A stretch of DNA of 64,000 nt from Pyrinomonas methylaliphatogenes (GCF_000820845.2 NZ_CBXV010000008.1:790705-854704); one strand, 5' to 3'. Positions 39,566-48,748 are shown, counted from the first letter of the stretch. The notes: a model not told the origin generated them from the sequence alone. Translations and numbers: made by a program.

Positions 39566-40117
39566 TCAAGCTATCTCCGCCCCTGCGCGACGCATCTCTT
39601 CGATGGCGCGTTCTTCGTCATGCGGGTCGAGGTTGACAGCGCGCGACGCATCGCGCAGAACGCGCACCTTGAACCCTTCGCGCAGCGCATCGAGCGCCGT
39701 ATGCTTGACGCAGTAATCGGTCGCTAACCCGCCGATCCAGACCTCCTCGACGCCGTGCTCGCGCAGGATCCTCTCCAACCCAGTCTGATCGAATCCGGAG
39801 TAGCCGTCCGCATCGCCCATGCCCTTCGAGACGACGATGATGCGCGGATCGTCCCGCAGTTGCGGATGGAACTCTGCGCCCTTCGTCCCTTGCACGCAAT
39901 GGACCGGCCATTTGCCGCCATACGCGGCGAAGTGTTTGGTCACTGCCGGATGCCAATCGCGCGTTTTTATCACAAGATCGCCGCGCGCGAGAAATTCGTC
40001 GATGAGGCGATTCAAAGGCTCGATCACCTCATCACCGCGCGGCACGGCCAGTGCCCCCCCTGGGCAGAAATCGTTCTGAACGTCAACTACGATCAACGCC
40101 CGCTTCTTATCGCCCAT
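39566..40117 (-). CDS. pncA: Nicotinamidase
   Basis: Cytosolic isochorismatase-fold hydrolase, 183 residues, deamidating nicotinamide to nicotinate. The catalytic triad is visible: Asp in VVDVQNDFCPGG, Lys in SKGMGDADGYSGF and Cys in GLATDYCVKHTALDA. The metal site is in TRDWHP. ATG 40117 has the strong ribosome-binding site GAGGAGGGAG. The reading frame continues upstream to 40198 without conserved content. It starts the pncA-pncB salvage unit and is divergent from the PQQ-propeller gene. Confidence 0.96.
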   Translation of the reverse strand: MGDKKRALIVVDVQNDFCPGGALAVPRGDEVIEPLNRLIDEFLARGDLVIKTRDWHPAVTKHFAAYGGKWPVHCVQGTKGAEFHPQLRDDPRIIVVSKGMGDADGYSGFDQTGLERILREHGVEEVWIGGLATDYCVKHTALDALREGFKVRVLRDASRAVNLDPHDEERAIEEMRRAGAEIA

Positions 40118-40201
40118 CGCTCCCTCCTCGAGCTTTCGCCGTAGCTTCCGCGAAGGGTTATTATTCATTAGCTTAATCCGATCCGTTGAATGGAGCAATT
40201 C

Positions 40202-42100
40202 ATGCGCGACCGGCGGAAAAAGTTAAGCTTGCGGAAGGGCTACCCTCTCTTTAAGTCCATGTGTGGTCGATGGCGATCGAAAGCGTTAAAGCGCAGGGGA
40301 TGGAGGCCGCTGAAAAGCTTGCTCTTCTGCCTTCCGCTTTGCGCCGCGCTCGGAGTCGCGGCGCAAAGCGATTGGCGGACGAAGTTGGATGGCCCAGTTC
40401 GTTTCTACCAAATGACCGATTGGGATGTGATCGTTGCCGCCACCGAGCGCTCGCTTTATGCCATTGACGCGCAGACGGGAGAAACGTTGTGGCGGCGACG
40501 CGCCCGCAATCTCGACGAGCGCGACGTTGCGCCCGTGCCCGGGACGGATCTCATCCTGTTGAGTTACGCGGAGAAGGATCGCGCGCGCATGGAAGCGCTT
40601 GACCTGCTTTCCGGTGAAGCCGTCTGGCGCTCGGAACGTTTGCGCGGACAGGTCATGCAGATGGCCGTGGATCTGAACCAGCGTTTGCTGGCGGTCACAG
40701 TTGTGCGTAAGACGAAAGAGCGCCCGCGCGAAGGTTTCAAACAGCGGCCCACCGTTCACCTGCTCGATCTTCAGACCGGAGAGGAACGTTGGCGGCGCGA
40801 ACTAGGCAGCGAGATCGAAATGCTGCCCGCGCGTTGGACCGAGAATGAAGAGACCGTTTACACGCTCGACAACTATCGCGCGCCGCTCTTTCTCGATGGG
40901 CGCCTCTATCTCTTCTACGATGGCGTCACCGCTTACGATGCTTCGACAGGCAAAGAGTTGTTGCGCGAGCGCTTCCGCGTCAACGAGGAAGGGCTCGCCC
41001 TGACCGAAGCCGATCCGGTCTTCGATGAGCGTCTCCTTTACGTTTCGGGGCGCGGGCGCGTGCGCGCCATCTCGCGCACGACCGGCAAAGTTGTCTGGGA
41101 GACGAAAGACTTGGGGACGACGCCGGAGATCATCGTCACAGACGGTGTCCTCTTCGTGCGCACGGGCGGAACGTTCGCGCGCGTGCGTGATGGCGCCGCA
41201 ATTGCGCGCGGGCCATACGGCGTCAGCGCCATCGACAAAGAGACCGGTCGCACTCTTTGGCAGTACAAAGGAGCAGATCGCGGGATCACGAACATCGTCC
41301 TATCAGATCCTGCGACGGTCGTCGTCGCCGATCGCGATGATCTGATCGCGCTCGACGCCGCAACGGGCAAGCGGCTCGCGAAAGTGCCGCATGGGATCGA
41401 AGATGCCGCTTTCGCCTTATTGAACGAACGTGGGCACGTCCTAGTCGGCGGTAAAAACGAGATCGCCGCTTTCGATCCGCGTAGCGGTCAAGCCATTTGG
41501 CGCGCGCGCTACACTCCGCCCGGTCGTGGCCTGTTGCGCACAGTCGCCGCAATAGCTGCGCGCGCCGTCTCGTTCTACTTCCGATATGGCGCGCTCTTCA
41601 GTTTCGCCTATCGCGGCGCACAGTTTGCGCGCGCGGCGAGCGCGCTTCGCTGGTCGGGGCTGCACGCGCGCGCGGATCTAACCGATCTTACATCGCTCGT
41701 CACCGATGCCGCGCGCGAACGCGCAAGTTCGCGCCTCGCTCTTTTCGGCAGAGCGGCGAACTTACGCGGTGGCGGCTCTCGCACCATCTTCGAACGCGCT
41801 GGCGATGCCGACTTGCAGGATCGACTGCTCGATCGCCTCGATCCAACGCGACAGTTCGATCGGCTGGCCAATTTCTTGCGACGGCGCGAACGACTCGTCG
41901 CATTGCGCGTTGGTTGGATCTACTTCTACACACAGATGCGGGAGCGCGGACTCGTCGGCGTAAACATCAACACGGGGCGCGCCGAGCGTTTCGTCGTGAT
42001 GAGCAAGGTTGATCCGCGCTTCATCGTGAACGAGGCCGACGGCTCGATCATAATCGCCGATGATGACAAATTGATCGCTAAATCGTACGCGCTTTTGTGA
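40202..42100 (+). CDS. PQQ-like beta-propeller protein, probably exported
   Basis: 632 residues. A basic stretch precedes a hydrophobic segment (about 35-53, LLFCLPLCAALGVAAQ), giving a signal peptide or anchor. Then come at least seven PQQ-type blades marked by AxxxxTGxxLW repeats: DAQTGETLWRR, DLQTGEERWRR, DASTGKELLR, SRTTGKVVWE, DKETGRTLWQ, DAATGKRLAK, DPRSGQAIWR. A helical Ala/Arg-rich region (about 435-590) interrupts before a last strand pair. It may be a scaffold (BamB-like) or an outer-membrane-associated sensor. ATG 40202 has GGAG six bases upstream. The last 50 or so bases are duplicated downstream. Confidence 0.8.
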   Translation: MRDRRKKLSLRKGYPLFKSMCGRWRSKALKRRGWRPLKSLLFCLPLCAALGVAAQSDWRTKLDGPVRFYQMTDWDVIVAATERSLYAIDAQTGETLWRRRARNLDERDVAPVPGTDLILLSYAEKDRARMEALDLLSGEAVWRSERLRGQVMQMAVDLNQRLLAVTVVRKTKERPREGFKQRPTVHLLDLQTGEERWRRELGSEIEMLPARWTENEETVYTLDNYRAPLFLDGRLYLFYDGVTAYDASTGKELLRERFRVNEEGLALTEADPVFDERLLYVSGRGRVRAISRTTGKVVWETKDLGTTPEIIVTDGVLFVRTGGTFARVRDGAAIARGPYGVSAIDKETGRTLWQYKGADRGITNIVLSDPATVVVADRDDLIALDAATGKRLAKVPHGIEDAAFALLNERGHVLVGGKNEIAAFDPRSGQAIWRARYTPPGRGLLRTVAAIAARAVSFYFRYGALFSFAYRGAQFARAASALRWSGLHARADLTDLTSLVTDAARERASSRLALFGRAANLRGGGSRTIFERAGDADLQDRLLDRLDPTRQFDRLANFLRRRERLVALRVGWIYFYTQMRERGLVGVNINTGRAERFVVMSKVDPRFIVNEADGSIIIADDDKLIAKSYALL

Positions 42101-42168
42101 TCGATCCCGGTCATAATCGCCGATAGCGTCAATTTGATCGTTAGATCGTGCGCGTTTTTGTGATTGAT
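42048..42168 (+). repeat. Duplicated 3' end of the PQQ-propeller gene, 63-bp offset
   Basis: Bases 42048-42105 (last codons, stop and five bases) recur at 42111-42168 with about 10 differences in 58, mostly transitions. Shared strings include TCATAATCGCCGAT and TTTTGTGAT. The second copy is outside the gene. Confidence 0.85.
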
Positions 42169-42430
42169 AACGACCGCCCGAGCTTAACAAAGTTGCGCTC
42201 GAATCTCGCGAGAAATCGCCAGCGCATGTCCGAAAGCGGCATAGAAACTGTTCCTAAACGCGCTATCGCCATACGAACCTCGTCGACTACCGTTCGCTTC
42301 GCCGCACAGAGGCTGTCTCTTAAACGCGCTATCGCCCCGCAGATCGATTCCTAGAGCGCGGCGAGGATCTGCGGGCTTCTCTCCAAGTCGGTTTATGCGA
42401 AGACTTCGCGTTAAATACTGTTGCCGCCAG
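42101..42430. other. Gap between convergent genes, made largely of repeats
   Basis: 330 bp with no gene. It holds the duplicated gene end (42111-42168) and a separate direct-repeat pair (42248-42336), so about half of it consists of two unrelated duplications. Confidence 0.6.
42248..42336. repeat. Imperfect direct-repeat pair, 65-66 bp offset
   Basis: CTGTTCCTAAACGCGCTATC and CTGTCTCTTAAACGCGCTAT open the two copies (42248-42270 and 42313-42336). The shared core is TAAACGCGCTATCGCC. Confidence 0.75.
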
Positions 42431-42961
42431 CTATCGACCAGCGCGTAGGACTGAGAGTTTGATCACTTGCCTTACCCAACGCGCGTGGCGCTTTTCATCC
42501 GGCACGACGAGGCGCAGTGTGCCTTCCTGCGTCGGCAAGGGCTTCCCATCGCGCCGGTCGGCGAGAAGGATCATGCGATCTGTGAAGGCTCGATCTATTT
42601 CGGGAAGCGCGAAGACCACTTTGTAGCCGTCAGCCGCTTCCACCAGCAGGAGGAGCGCCATCTTGTCGCCGCGCAGGTCCTGACCGAATGGAACGCCAGC
42701 CAGTTTGAGCACTTCATAAAGCTCAACGCCTTCGAAGATGGCATCCCGTCCATCATGATCTTTGGCGCGGACAGTGCGGCGCGGCAATTTAGTCATGTCA
42801 GCAACGGTCAATTGAAAAGGGCGTATCCCTTCGCCGCCGATGGTGAGCAAAGCGCCATTCTGCGGCGAGGCGTTTTGCCCTTGAGCGCCGCTGAGCGATA
42901 AGGCGAGCGCAAGAAGGAGGCTAAAGGCTCCCATTAACGCGCGAGACTTTTGGCAGTTCAT
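42431..42961 (-). CDS. Exported molybdopterin-binding-fold protein (sulfite-oxidase-like, small)
   Basis: 176 residues. Signal peptide (about 1-28, GAFSLLLALALSLSGAQGQ) then a domain resembling the oxidoreductase molybdopterin-binding family: LTIGGEGIRPFQLTVADMTKLPRR, GVELYEVLKLAGVPFG, LLVEAADGYKVVFALPE, GTLRLVVPDEKRHARWV. The stand-alone short form lacks the conserved cysteine that binds molybdenum in sulfite oxidases, so it may not be a redox enzyme. ATG 42961 has GAAGGAA upstream. An earlier in-frame start is at 43000. Convergent with the PQQ-propeller gene. Confidence 0.78.
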   Translation of the reverse strand: MNCQKSRALMGAFSLLLALALSLSGAQGQNASPQNGALLTIGGEGIRPFQLTVADMTKLPRRTVRAKDHDGRDAIFEGVELYEVLKLAGVPFGQDLRGDKMALLLLVEAADGYKVVFALPEIDRAFTDRMILLADRRDGKPLPTQEGTLRLVVPDEKRHARWVRQVIKLSVLRAGR

Positions 42962-43370
42962 CCGTTCCTTCGGTGATTCTCGGAAGAATGAAAAGTTCAT
43001 CGCGGATCAGCTCCATCTGCCGTCAAGCTCGGTCAACCTTGAGATGAATAGTTCACCACAAATCGCAACTCGAAGCAATTTCAATGGGTCTTCCGGCTAA
43101 GTGGCGGACAGCGATCCACCAGCGCTCATGTGCGATGAAATGAGGGGGCAGTCTAAATGAGCGGATTGAAGTTGGTCCGCACGAGTTTGGCGAAGACGGC
43201 GGGGGAACGTCCGCAGTCAGTCTAAATGAGCGGATTGAAGTTGATGGCGAATTCGCGTGGCGTTCGGTTGAAAAGGAGATTAAAGGATGCGTTCGGGTGA
43301 GTGAGAGATTTCAAGCGAAGTCAATGGAGCTGGAATATGACCTGCGGAACAGGTAATCAGCAGGTCTTGT
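42962..43370. other. 410-bp gap between the molybdopterin-fold gene and tRNA-Cys
   Basis: No gene that I can support. It holds the perfect 26-bp repeat pair and, just after the tRNA-Cys end, an inverted pair GACCTGC (43366-43360) / GCAGGTC (43345-43339, read on the minus strand) that may be a weak terminator for the tRNA unit. Confidence 0.5.
43149..43243. repeat. 26-bp perfect direct repeat, 69-bp offset
   Basis: Two identical 26-bp copies at 43149-43174 and 43218-43243. They begin CAGTCTAAATGAGCGG and end ATTGAAGTTG. The flanks differ. They lie about 190 and 260 bp upstream of the molybdopterin-fold gene. Confidence 0.93.
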
Positions 43371-43445
<75 letters not shown>

Positions 43446-43514
43446 TCGACCGCTGGGCTATACCTTAATGGTGAAGAAGGGCGAAAGATTGACTTCCGCC
43501 CTTCCGCGAATCTT

Positions 43515-43589
43515 TGGAGCGGGAGACGGGATTCGAACCCGCGACTTCGACCTTGGCAAGGTCGCACTCTACCGCTGAGTTACTCCCGC
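43515..43589 (-). tRNA. tRNA-Gly (anticodon GCC)
   Basis: 75-nt cloverleaf with encoded CCA. Acceptor GCGGGAG/CTCCCGC, anticodon loop TTGCCAA giving GCC, T-arm GGGTTCGAATCCC. It lies 69 bp upstream of tRNA-Cys on the same strand, so one transcript is likely. Confidence 0.98.
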
Positions 43590-43603
43590 TCTGCAAATTA
43601 CTA

Positions 43604-43631
43604 ATTCTATGTATCCTTGATCGGTTGTCAA
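43604..43631 (-). promoter_or_regulatory. Promoter of the tRNA-Gly/tRNA-Cys unit
   Basis: Minus strand: perfect TTGACA (43631-43626), 16-bp spacer, TAGAAT (43609-43604), ending 14 bp before the tRNA-Gly 5' end. Confidence 0.75.
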
Positions 43632-43807
43632 GCCATTGATCGCCTTGGGGGCTTGCGCTTATGAGGTACAGGCGAGGTTTTCGCCCTACTCCGCGCGCAA
43701 CCTGCGCTTATGGTTAGAGCTTAGCCTTACCTTGTTCCTAGAAGCGCCGTTTGCTAATTGATGGCAAAGAGCGTTTGTGCTTTACTGTGGCGCGCTCATG
43801 AATTTAC

Positions 43808-44263
43808 TCAGCGGCGCGGGTAGCGATGACGATAGTTCCTGTAATAGCGATCGCTTCCTTTACGCTTGGAGAGCAGATATCCAGCGGTCGTCCCGCCACC
43901 GCCAAGAAGGGCGCCAGCAGCGGCTCCTTTCGCGCCGCCGATCAGAGCGCCGACTCCAGCTCCGAGTGCGGTCCCGGCACCGATGGTCGCGATCGGTTGT
44001 CCATATTTGCCTAGTCGGCGGCGGCTGCGGTCATTCTTGATCAACCAGCCGGCTGTCGCCCCTCCGCCGCCGAGAAGCGCTCCGACAGCAGCACCTTTCC
44101 CCCCACCGACAATCGCTCCGACGCCTGCGCCGATCGCCGCGCCCGCTCCCGCTGTCAGCGCGGCGCGCGCCTTCGGACTAAGGCGCCGATTCTGCGCAGA
44201 AGAAGATGGCACCCCAACGAGGATAAAGAGCGCGACAAGCATCCCTGCTAGAAACTTTCTCAT
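43808..44263 (-). CDS. Exported glycine-zipper protein
   Basis: 151 residues. Signal peptide (about 1-23, MLVALFILVGVPSSSAQ) then two tandem glycine-zipper units, AGAGAAIGAGVGAIVGGGKG near 38 and AGTALGAGVGALIGGAKG near 95, each followed by AA(V/A)GALLGGGG(A/T)TAG(W/Y). The two units are internally duplicated. The tail is basic and Tyr/Arg-rich (DRYYRNYRHRYPRR). Glycine-zipper helices pack in membranes, so an outer-membrane or envelope role is likely. GAGGGAG precedes the ATG. Confidence 0.85.
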   Translation of the reverse strand: MRKFLAGMLVALFILVGVPSSSAQNRRLSPKARAALTAGAGAAIGAGVGAIVGGGKGAAVGALLGGGGATAGWLIKNDRSRRRLGKYGQPIATIGAGTALGAGVGALIGGAKGAAAGALLGGGGTTAGYLLSKRKGSDRYYRNYRHRYPRR

Positions 44264-44733
44264 GGCTCCCTCGAAGACCCCGCTTGATTGGATTGTTGTA
44301 CCGAAAAGAATGGCAAAGTCTATGCCACCGAGTTCGCGTAATGAGAATCGGAAGCTTCTCCGCAGCATGTGACTGTGGAGCTGGTGCGGCTAGGCGTGGA
44401 TTCTTGTGATCTTCCCGTTTCGCATTGGGAAGCCTTTTGAAGCGAACTCATTTAAACGGAATGCACCATCCGGTATGATGGAGGCACCATATCGGTCAAA
44501 GATCAAAAGAGTTCAGCCGAAACGCTTCTCCCGAGCGATGTATAAGCCTTGAGTTCGCTTAGAAAGAGCTCAGATTGTTAACAGCGATGGCCGAACTTAA
44601 CCCCAGCTCACTTCAGTTCGCTTACAAAGAACTTGAACGAATTCAGATGTGAACCCTGCCCAAGTTTGAGTTCCGTGCCTCCATGTTGCCCAAGCCCAAA
44701 AGGGATGAGCCGGTCTGTTCTGACGCTTTCGTT
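44264..44733. other. 470-bp gap between glycine-zipper and ggt genes
   Basis: No gene that I can support. It contains a weak direct-repeat pair (44552-44638) and an inverted copy of its core, AAGCGAACT, at 44440-44448. Confidence 0.45.
44552..44638. repeat. Diverged direct-repeat pair, 63-bp offset
   Basis: AGTTCGCTTAGAAAGAGCTC at 44552 and AGTTCGCTTACAAAGAACTT at 44615, about 18 of 24 bases alike. It is the weakest of the pairs listed. Confidence 0.55.
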
Positions 44734-46602
44734 TCACCATGCGATGCCGTAATCTTCGCCGTGATTGCTCGATCCGCCCCACATCGTCCCGTGTTTGCGG
44801 TCGAACAGGATGGCATTGATCGGACCGGAAGTGCGCGCGGCGAAGGTCATCTCGTAGCCCATCTTACGCAGTTCAGCGCGCACCCAAGACGGAATCGCTT
44901 CGTTGAGCAAGATCCTACCGGGGCGCGATTCATGATTGCCGAAGGAGCTGCGCATCTGAAAGCTGTTGAAGTTGGCCGCTTCGGTCGCCTCTTGAACGGT
45001 CATGCCGAACTCGACGATGTTCAGAAAAAACTGCAAAAGGTTCTGATCTTGACTGTCACCGCCTTGTACGGCGAAGGCCAAATAAGGCTCGCCGTCGCGC
45101 AACGCCAGGCTCGGCGTCAAGGTCGCGCGCGGGCGCTTGCCGGGAGCGACGACGTTGAACGGGTTTTCGGCTTCGTCGAGCACGAAACTCTGCATGCGCT
45201 GACTGAGCCCGATCCCCGTGCGTCCGGCGATCACGGCTGGAATCCAACCGCCGCTCGGCGTCACCGAGACGACCCACCCTTCTTCGTCAGCCGCGATGAC
45301 CGAAGTCGTGCCAGCGTAGAAGTCCTTTTCGAACTCTTCGTTTGAGCGAGCGCTCTCTTGCGAGTCGCTCTTTGCTGCGCCCTTCTGCTGTTCACCCCAC
45401 TTCTCTAAGAGTTTGAGATACGGATTGCGCTCGCCTTGAAACGGGTACGGATCGCCCGGTTTGATGTTCGGGTCGTTGCGCTCCATGTTGATGAGCTTAG
45501 CTCGCTCGCGCGCGTACTCTTTCGAGAGCAAACCGCGAACGGGTTCCGCTGGCGGAAAGTACGGATCGCCGTAGTAGAAATCACGGTCGGCAAAGGCCAG
45601 ATTCATCGCTTGGTAGAGCGTGTGGATGTAGCGCGCGCTGTTGTAACCCATGGCGCGCAGGTCGAAGTTCTCCAGAATGTTGAGCGTCTGGAGCATGACT
45701 GGGCCTTGCACCCACGTCGTCAGTTTGTAGACTTCGATCCCTTTATAATCGGTCTTGACCGGCTCTTCGATGTAGACGCGCCAGCGGGCCAGGTCTTCGA
45801 GCGTGAACAGCCCGCCCTGTTCTTGGACGCTGCGCACGATCTCGCGCGCGATGTCGCCCTTGTAGAAGCGGTCGTAAGCCGCGTAGATCGCCTCTTTGCG
45901 ACTCTTGCCTTGTTTTAAAGCCTCTTGTTCGGCCTCGACCAGTTTGCGCAGCGTGGCGGCCAGATCCGGTTGGCGGAAGATCTCGCCCGGCTCCGGCGCT
46001 TCGCGCTTCTCGCCAAGATGCGGAAGCATCACCTGCCGCGAATAGGGCCACTGTTTGAGCCGTTCCTTTTCGCGTTCGATCAGATTGGCCGTCTCCGCCT
46101 CGATCGGATAGCCATCGGCCATCTGAATCGCCGGTTCGAGTACGTCTTTGAGCGAGAGCTTGCCGAATTCGGCGAGCATCACCAGTATGCCGCCCGGCGT
46201 GCCCGGCGTGACGGCGGCGAGCGGCCCGTACTCGGGCGGATACTTCATCCCTTTGCTGCGGAAGAACTCGGGCGTCGCGCCCGTCGGCGCCACGCCGAGC
46301 GCGTTGATGCCGACGACTTTTCGCGTGTGCGGGTTGTAGATCAGCGCCTGCGTTTCGCCGCCCCAGCCGAGCGTGTCCCACATCGTACAGGTGGCGGCGA
46401 TCATGGCGCAGGCGGCATCGACGGCGTTGCCGCCCTTTTGAAAGATCATCGCGCCGGCGGTGGCCGCCAATGGTTTGCCAGTGATCGCCATCCAATGTTT
46501 GGCGTGAAGCGGCGGCTTTTGTGTTCGTTGTTGGGCGAAGGAGTGCGGTCCAAAAATCATGTGCATTGAAACCAGCAGAATGAGCAGCGTCTTCCTCGTC
46601 AT
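44734..46602 (-). CDS. Gamma-glutamyltransferase-family protein
   Basis: N-terminal-nucleophile hydrolase, 622 residues. Signal peptide (about 1-23, LLILLVSMHMIFGPHSFA) marks it as periplasmic. The large-subunit region shows AATAGAMIFQKGGNAVDAACA and WDTLGWGGETQAL. The family is cleaved before a Thr that becomes the nucleophile. Here the candidate junction is AGTTSVIAADEEGWVVSVT, where the usual TTHFS reads TTSV, so the family histidine is missing. Later come SQRMQSFVLDE and GGDSQDQNLLQFFLN. It may cleave glutathione or other gamma-glutamyl or amide bonds. ATG 46602 has GAGGAAG upstream. Confidence 0.88.
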   Translation of the reverse strand: MTRKTLLILLVSMHMIFGPHSFAQQRTQKPPLHAKHWMAITGKPLAATAGAMIFQKGGNAVDAACAMIAATCTMWDTLGWGGETQALIYNPHTRKVVGINALGVAPTGATPEFFRSKGMKYPPEYGPLAAVTPGTPGGILVMLAEFGKLSLKDVLEPAIQMADGYPIEAETANLIEREKERLKQWPYSRQVMLPHLGEKREAPEPGEIFRQPDLAATLRKLVEAEQEALKQGKSRKEAIYAAYDRFYKGDIAREIVRSVQEQGGLFTLEDLARWRVYIEEPVKTDYKGIEVYKLTTWVQGPVMLQTLNILENFDLRAMGYNSARYIHTLYQAMNLAFADRDFYYGDPYFPPAEPVRGLLSKEYARERAKLINMERNDPNIKPGDPYPFQGERNPYLKLLEKWGEQQKGAAKSDSQESARSNEEFEKDFYAGTTSVIAADEEGWVVSVTPSGGWIPAVIAGRTGIGLSQRMQSFVLDEAENPFNVVAPGKRPRATLTPSLALRDGEPYLAFAVQGGDSQDQNLLQFFLNIVEFGMTVQEATEAANFNSFQMRSSFGNHESRPGRILLNEAIPSWVRAELRKMGYEMTFAARTSGPINAILFDRKHGTMWGGSSNHGEDYGIAW

Positions 46603-46706
46603 CGGAGCTTCCTCGACCTTTGCCGCACGGCTAGAACGCGCGCTCGTGCGCGAACCTGTCACGCGCGTCCAGTCGGGTTCGCAAAGCGCGAGCAGATTTC
46701 GTAAGA

Positions 46707-46753
46707 GCGGGCTGCAAAGTATACATCAGCGCCGACCCTTCTCCACAGCCCGC
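46707..46753. promoter_or_regulatory. Possible ggt promoter flanked by an inverted repeat
   Basis: On the minus strand, TATACT (46723-46718) lies about 115 bp before the ggt start, with no good -35. Perfect 8-bp arms GCGGGCTG (46707-46714) and CAGCCCGC (46746-46753) enclose it. Confidence 0.3.
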
Positions 46754-46819
46754 CTCATCTTGCGCGGAGAAGCGTAACTAACGCGCCGCCGTTTCGAGAA
46801 GGGCGGCGTGGTGCGTTTC

Positions 46820-48544
46820 TCAATAACGCCAACTGGACAGGTCCGCTCCCGGTGGCGCGGTCTTCTCTATCCGCTCGAGTATCTTGGGGACGTACATCTG
46901 ATTATACCGCAAGCGCGAAATGGCGTTCGGGCGCGTGTGGTCGCCGTTCCAGCAATGCTCGGCGCGCGGCTCGTAGTCTACTTCGCCCGCGTAGTAGGGA
47001 TCCTTCGTCTGCTTGAGGAAATCCTCCACAAGGTAGACGGCGTTGTTCAAAAAGTAGTTATCCATCTCGCCGACGTAGATGTGGATCTTGCCGACCAGTT
47101 TCGGTCCAAGCTTGGCCCAGTCGCGACGCAGGATATAGCCGAGATCGTAATGTTCGCGCCAGTACTGGGCCACCTCATGATCTATCTTGCCCGTCAGCTT
47201 GTCCCAGATCGGCTTCGGGTAGCCGTCGGGTCCGACGGGCGAGAAGACCGCTTGCCAGATGTCCCATTGCCCGCCCGAACGTCCGTGCGTGCCGAGCGCC
47301 AACTCCATGTGGTTCATGTCTTCGACGGTCGCAACAATCTGGTTAAGGTAGTTGCGTTTGCCGGGACGCAGGATGCGCTTCCAGTAGCTCGGCATGTAGT
47401 AGGCGTTTTCGTCCTCGTAGATGTTCACCGTCGTATAGGCGCGAAAATCTATCGGATCGGGGCAGGCGGCGAAACAGCCGTTGTACATCTCCGGGTAGAA
47501 GATCTGCGTCGCCAGCGCTTCCCACCCGCCGGTCGAGCCGCCGTAAGTGAAACGCGCCCAGCCCTGCCCGATGCCGCGAAACCTCTTCTCGATATACGGA
47601 ATAAGTTCATAGTTGATGGCATCGCCGTAAGGGCCGAGGTTGGCCGAATTGACGGCGTAGGAGTCATCGTAGTACGGGTTGGCGTGTTGAATCTTCACGA
47701 TGATGAAGCGCGGAAAGTCGGGGCTGGTCCAGTCTTTGTAGAACTGATAAGCGTACTCTTGGACGATGCGATTGTAGCCCTCGATCCTGAACCGTTCGCT
47801 GTATTCGGGCTTTAAGTCGGGATCGGGCGGCGTCTCGCGAAAACCGTCAAAAGTCGGCGTGAAGTGATCGTGGAAGACGATCAGCGGGTAGCGCGCTTCC
47901 GGATGCTCATCGAACCCTGCGGGCAACAGGACGGCAGCGCCGATGTACATCGGGCGGCCCCAGAATTTGGTCAGCAGTTGACTCTGGATGCGGACGTGTT
48001 TGATGAACTTTGTATCCTTCGGCGGTTCGATCGGCGGCATCACGCGATCGAGCTTGATCTCGATCACTCGATCCGCGCGCGGGTCGATCGTCATCTTCAC
48101 GGGCGTGCTGTAGAGGTTGCCGGGCGCGCGGTTCCACTTTTGCCCTTCTCCGCGGTCCATCGGAAGCTTGACCGTGTGGCCGTCGGCGCGATGAAAGGTT
48201 TCGTATTTGTGGAGGACGGCTTGCACCCAGTAGGTGCCTGCCGGAACATCCGCCAGGCTGCGGCGCGGGTAGCCGAACGCGCTCGCGTCTATGGTGGTCC
48301 ATTCATTGGGGCGCCAGCCATCGACATCTACGCCGAAGACTTGCTGCGTGTTAAGGTCTTCGGTGATCTGGAAACGAGGTTCGCTCTTGTCGTTATTCGA
48401 AAGCAGAAGCAGGAGTCGTCCATCGAGCGGTTGTGCGCTGCTCGATGGCGGAAAAGAGATGCGGAAACGCAATCCAGTTTGCGCATGTGCGCTGCTGGCG
48501 AAGCAAATAAGGCAAAGGATCGTGACGCGGATCATGCGACGCAT
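46820..48544 (-). CDS. Secreted alpha/beta-hydrolase, putative esterase (D-type)
   Basis: 574 residues. Signal peptide (about 1-21, ILCLICFASSAHA), an N-terminal beta-rich domain of about 190 residues, then an esterase domain. The nucleophile elbow is FTYGGSTGGWEALA (GxSxGG), with oxyanion region YPLIVFHDH before it, and a late EHCWNGDHTRP that probably supplies the histidine. It resembles enterochelin-esterase/S-formylglutathione-type hydrolases but is larger. No neighbouring gene explains the substrate. ATG 48544 has GAGAGGAA directly upstream. Confidence 0.82.
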   Translation of the reverse strand: MRRMIRVTILCLICFASSAHAQTGLRFRISFPPSSSAQPLDGRLLLLLSNNDKSEPRFQITEDLNTQQVFGVDVDGWRPNEWTTIDASAFGYPRRSLADVPAGTYWVQAVLHKYETFHRADGHTVKLPMDRGEGQKWNRAPGNLYSTPVKMTIDPRADRVIEIKLDRVMPPIEPPKDTKFIKHVRIQSQLLTKFWGRPMYIGAAVLLPAGFDEHPEARYPLIVFHDHFTPTFDGFRETPPDPDLKPEYSERFRIEGYNRIVQEYAYQFYKDWTSPDFPRFIIVKIQHANPYYDDSYAVNSANLGPYGDAINYELIPYIEKRFRGIGQGWARFTYGGSTGGWEALATQIFYPEMYNGCFAACPDPIDFRAYTTVNIYEDENAYYMPSYWKRILRPGKRNYLNQIVATVEDMNHMELALGTHGRSGGQWDIWQAVFSPVGPDGYPKPIWDKLTGKIDHEVAQYWREHYDLGYILRRDWAKLGPKLVGKIHIYVGEMDNYFLNNAVYLVEDFLKQTKDPYYAGEVDYEPRAEHCWNGDHTRPNAISRLRYNQMYVPKILERIEKTAPPGADLSSWRY

Positions 48545-48748
48545 TTCCTCTCGCTCCTCAGGGAAGATAGGGAAAGCAACGCGCCCGACGCCGGTCTTAG
48601 CGAAGATGGCCATCTGACCGGGCGACGGCGCGCAAGTTTAGCATCAGGCGGAGAGCGTTTCCGAAGGATCGAGATCAACCTCAGCTCGAAATATGGGGCG
48701 AACTTCGCGAAGCTCGCCTCATACGCTTCGCGCCCTGCGTGGTCGGCG

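Noticed and set aside
39372-39569. 65-codon frame between pncA and pncB, with TTGA overlap at the pncA stop
   Set aside because: It spans the direct-repeat pair and so contains an internal duplication of about 14 residues, but has no recognisable protein features and a TTG start. Noted as possible only.
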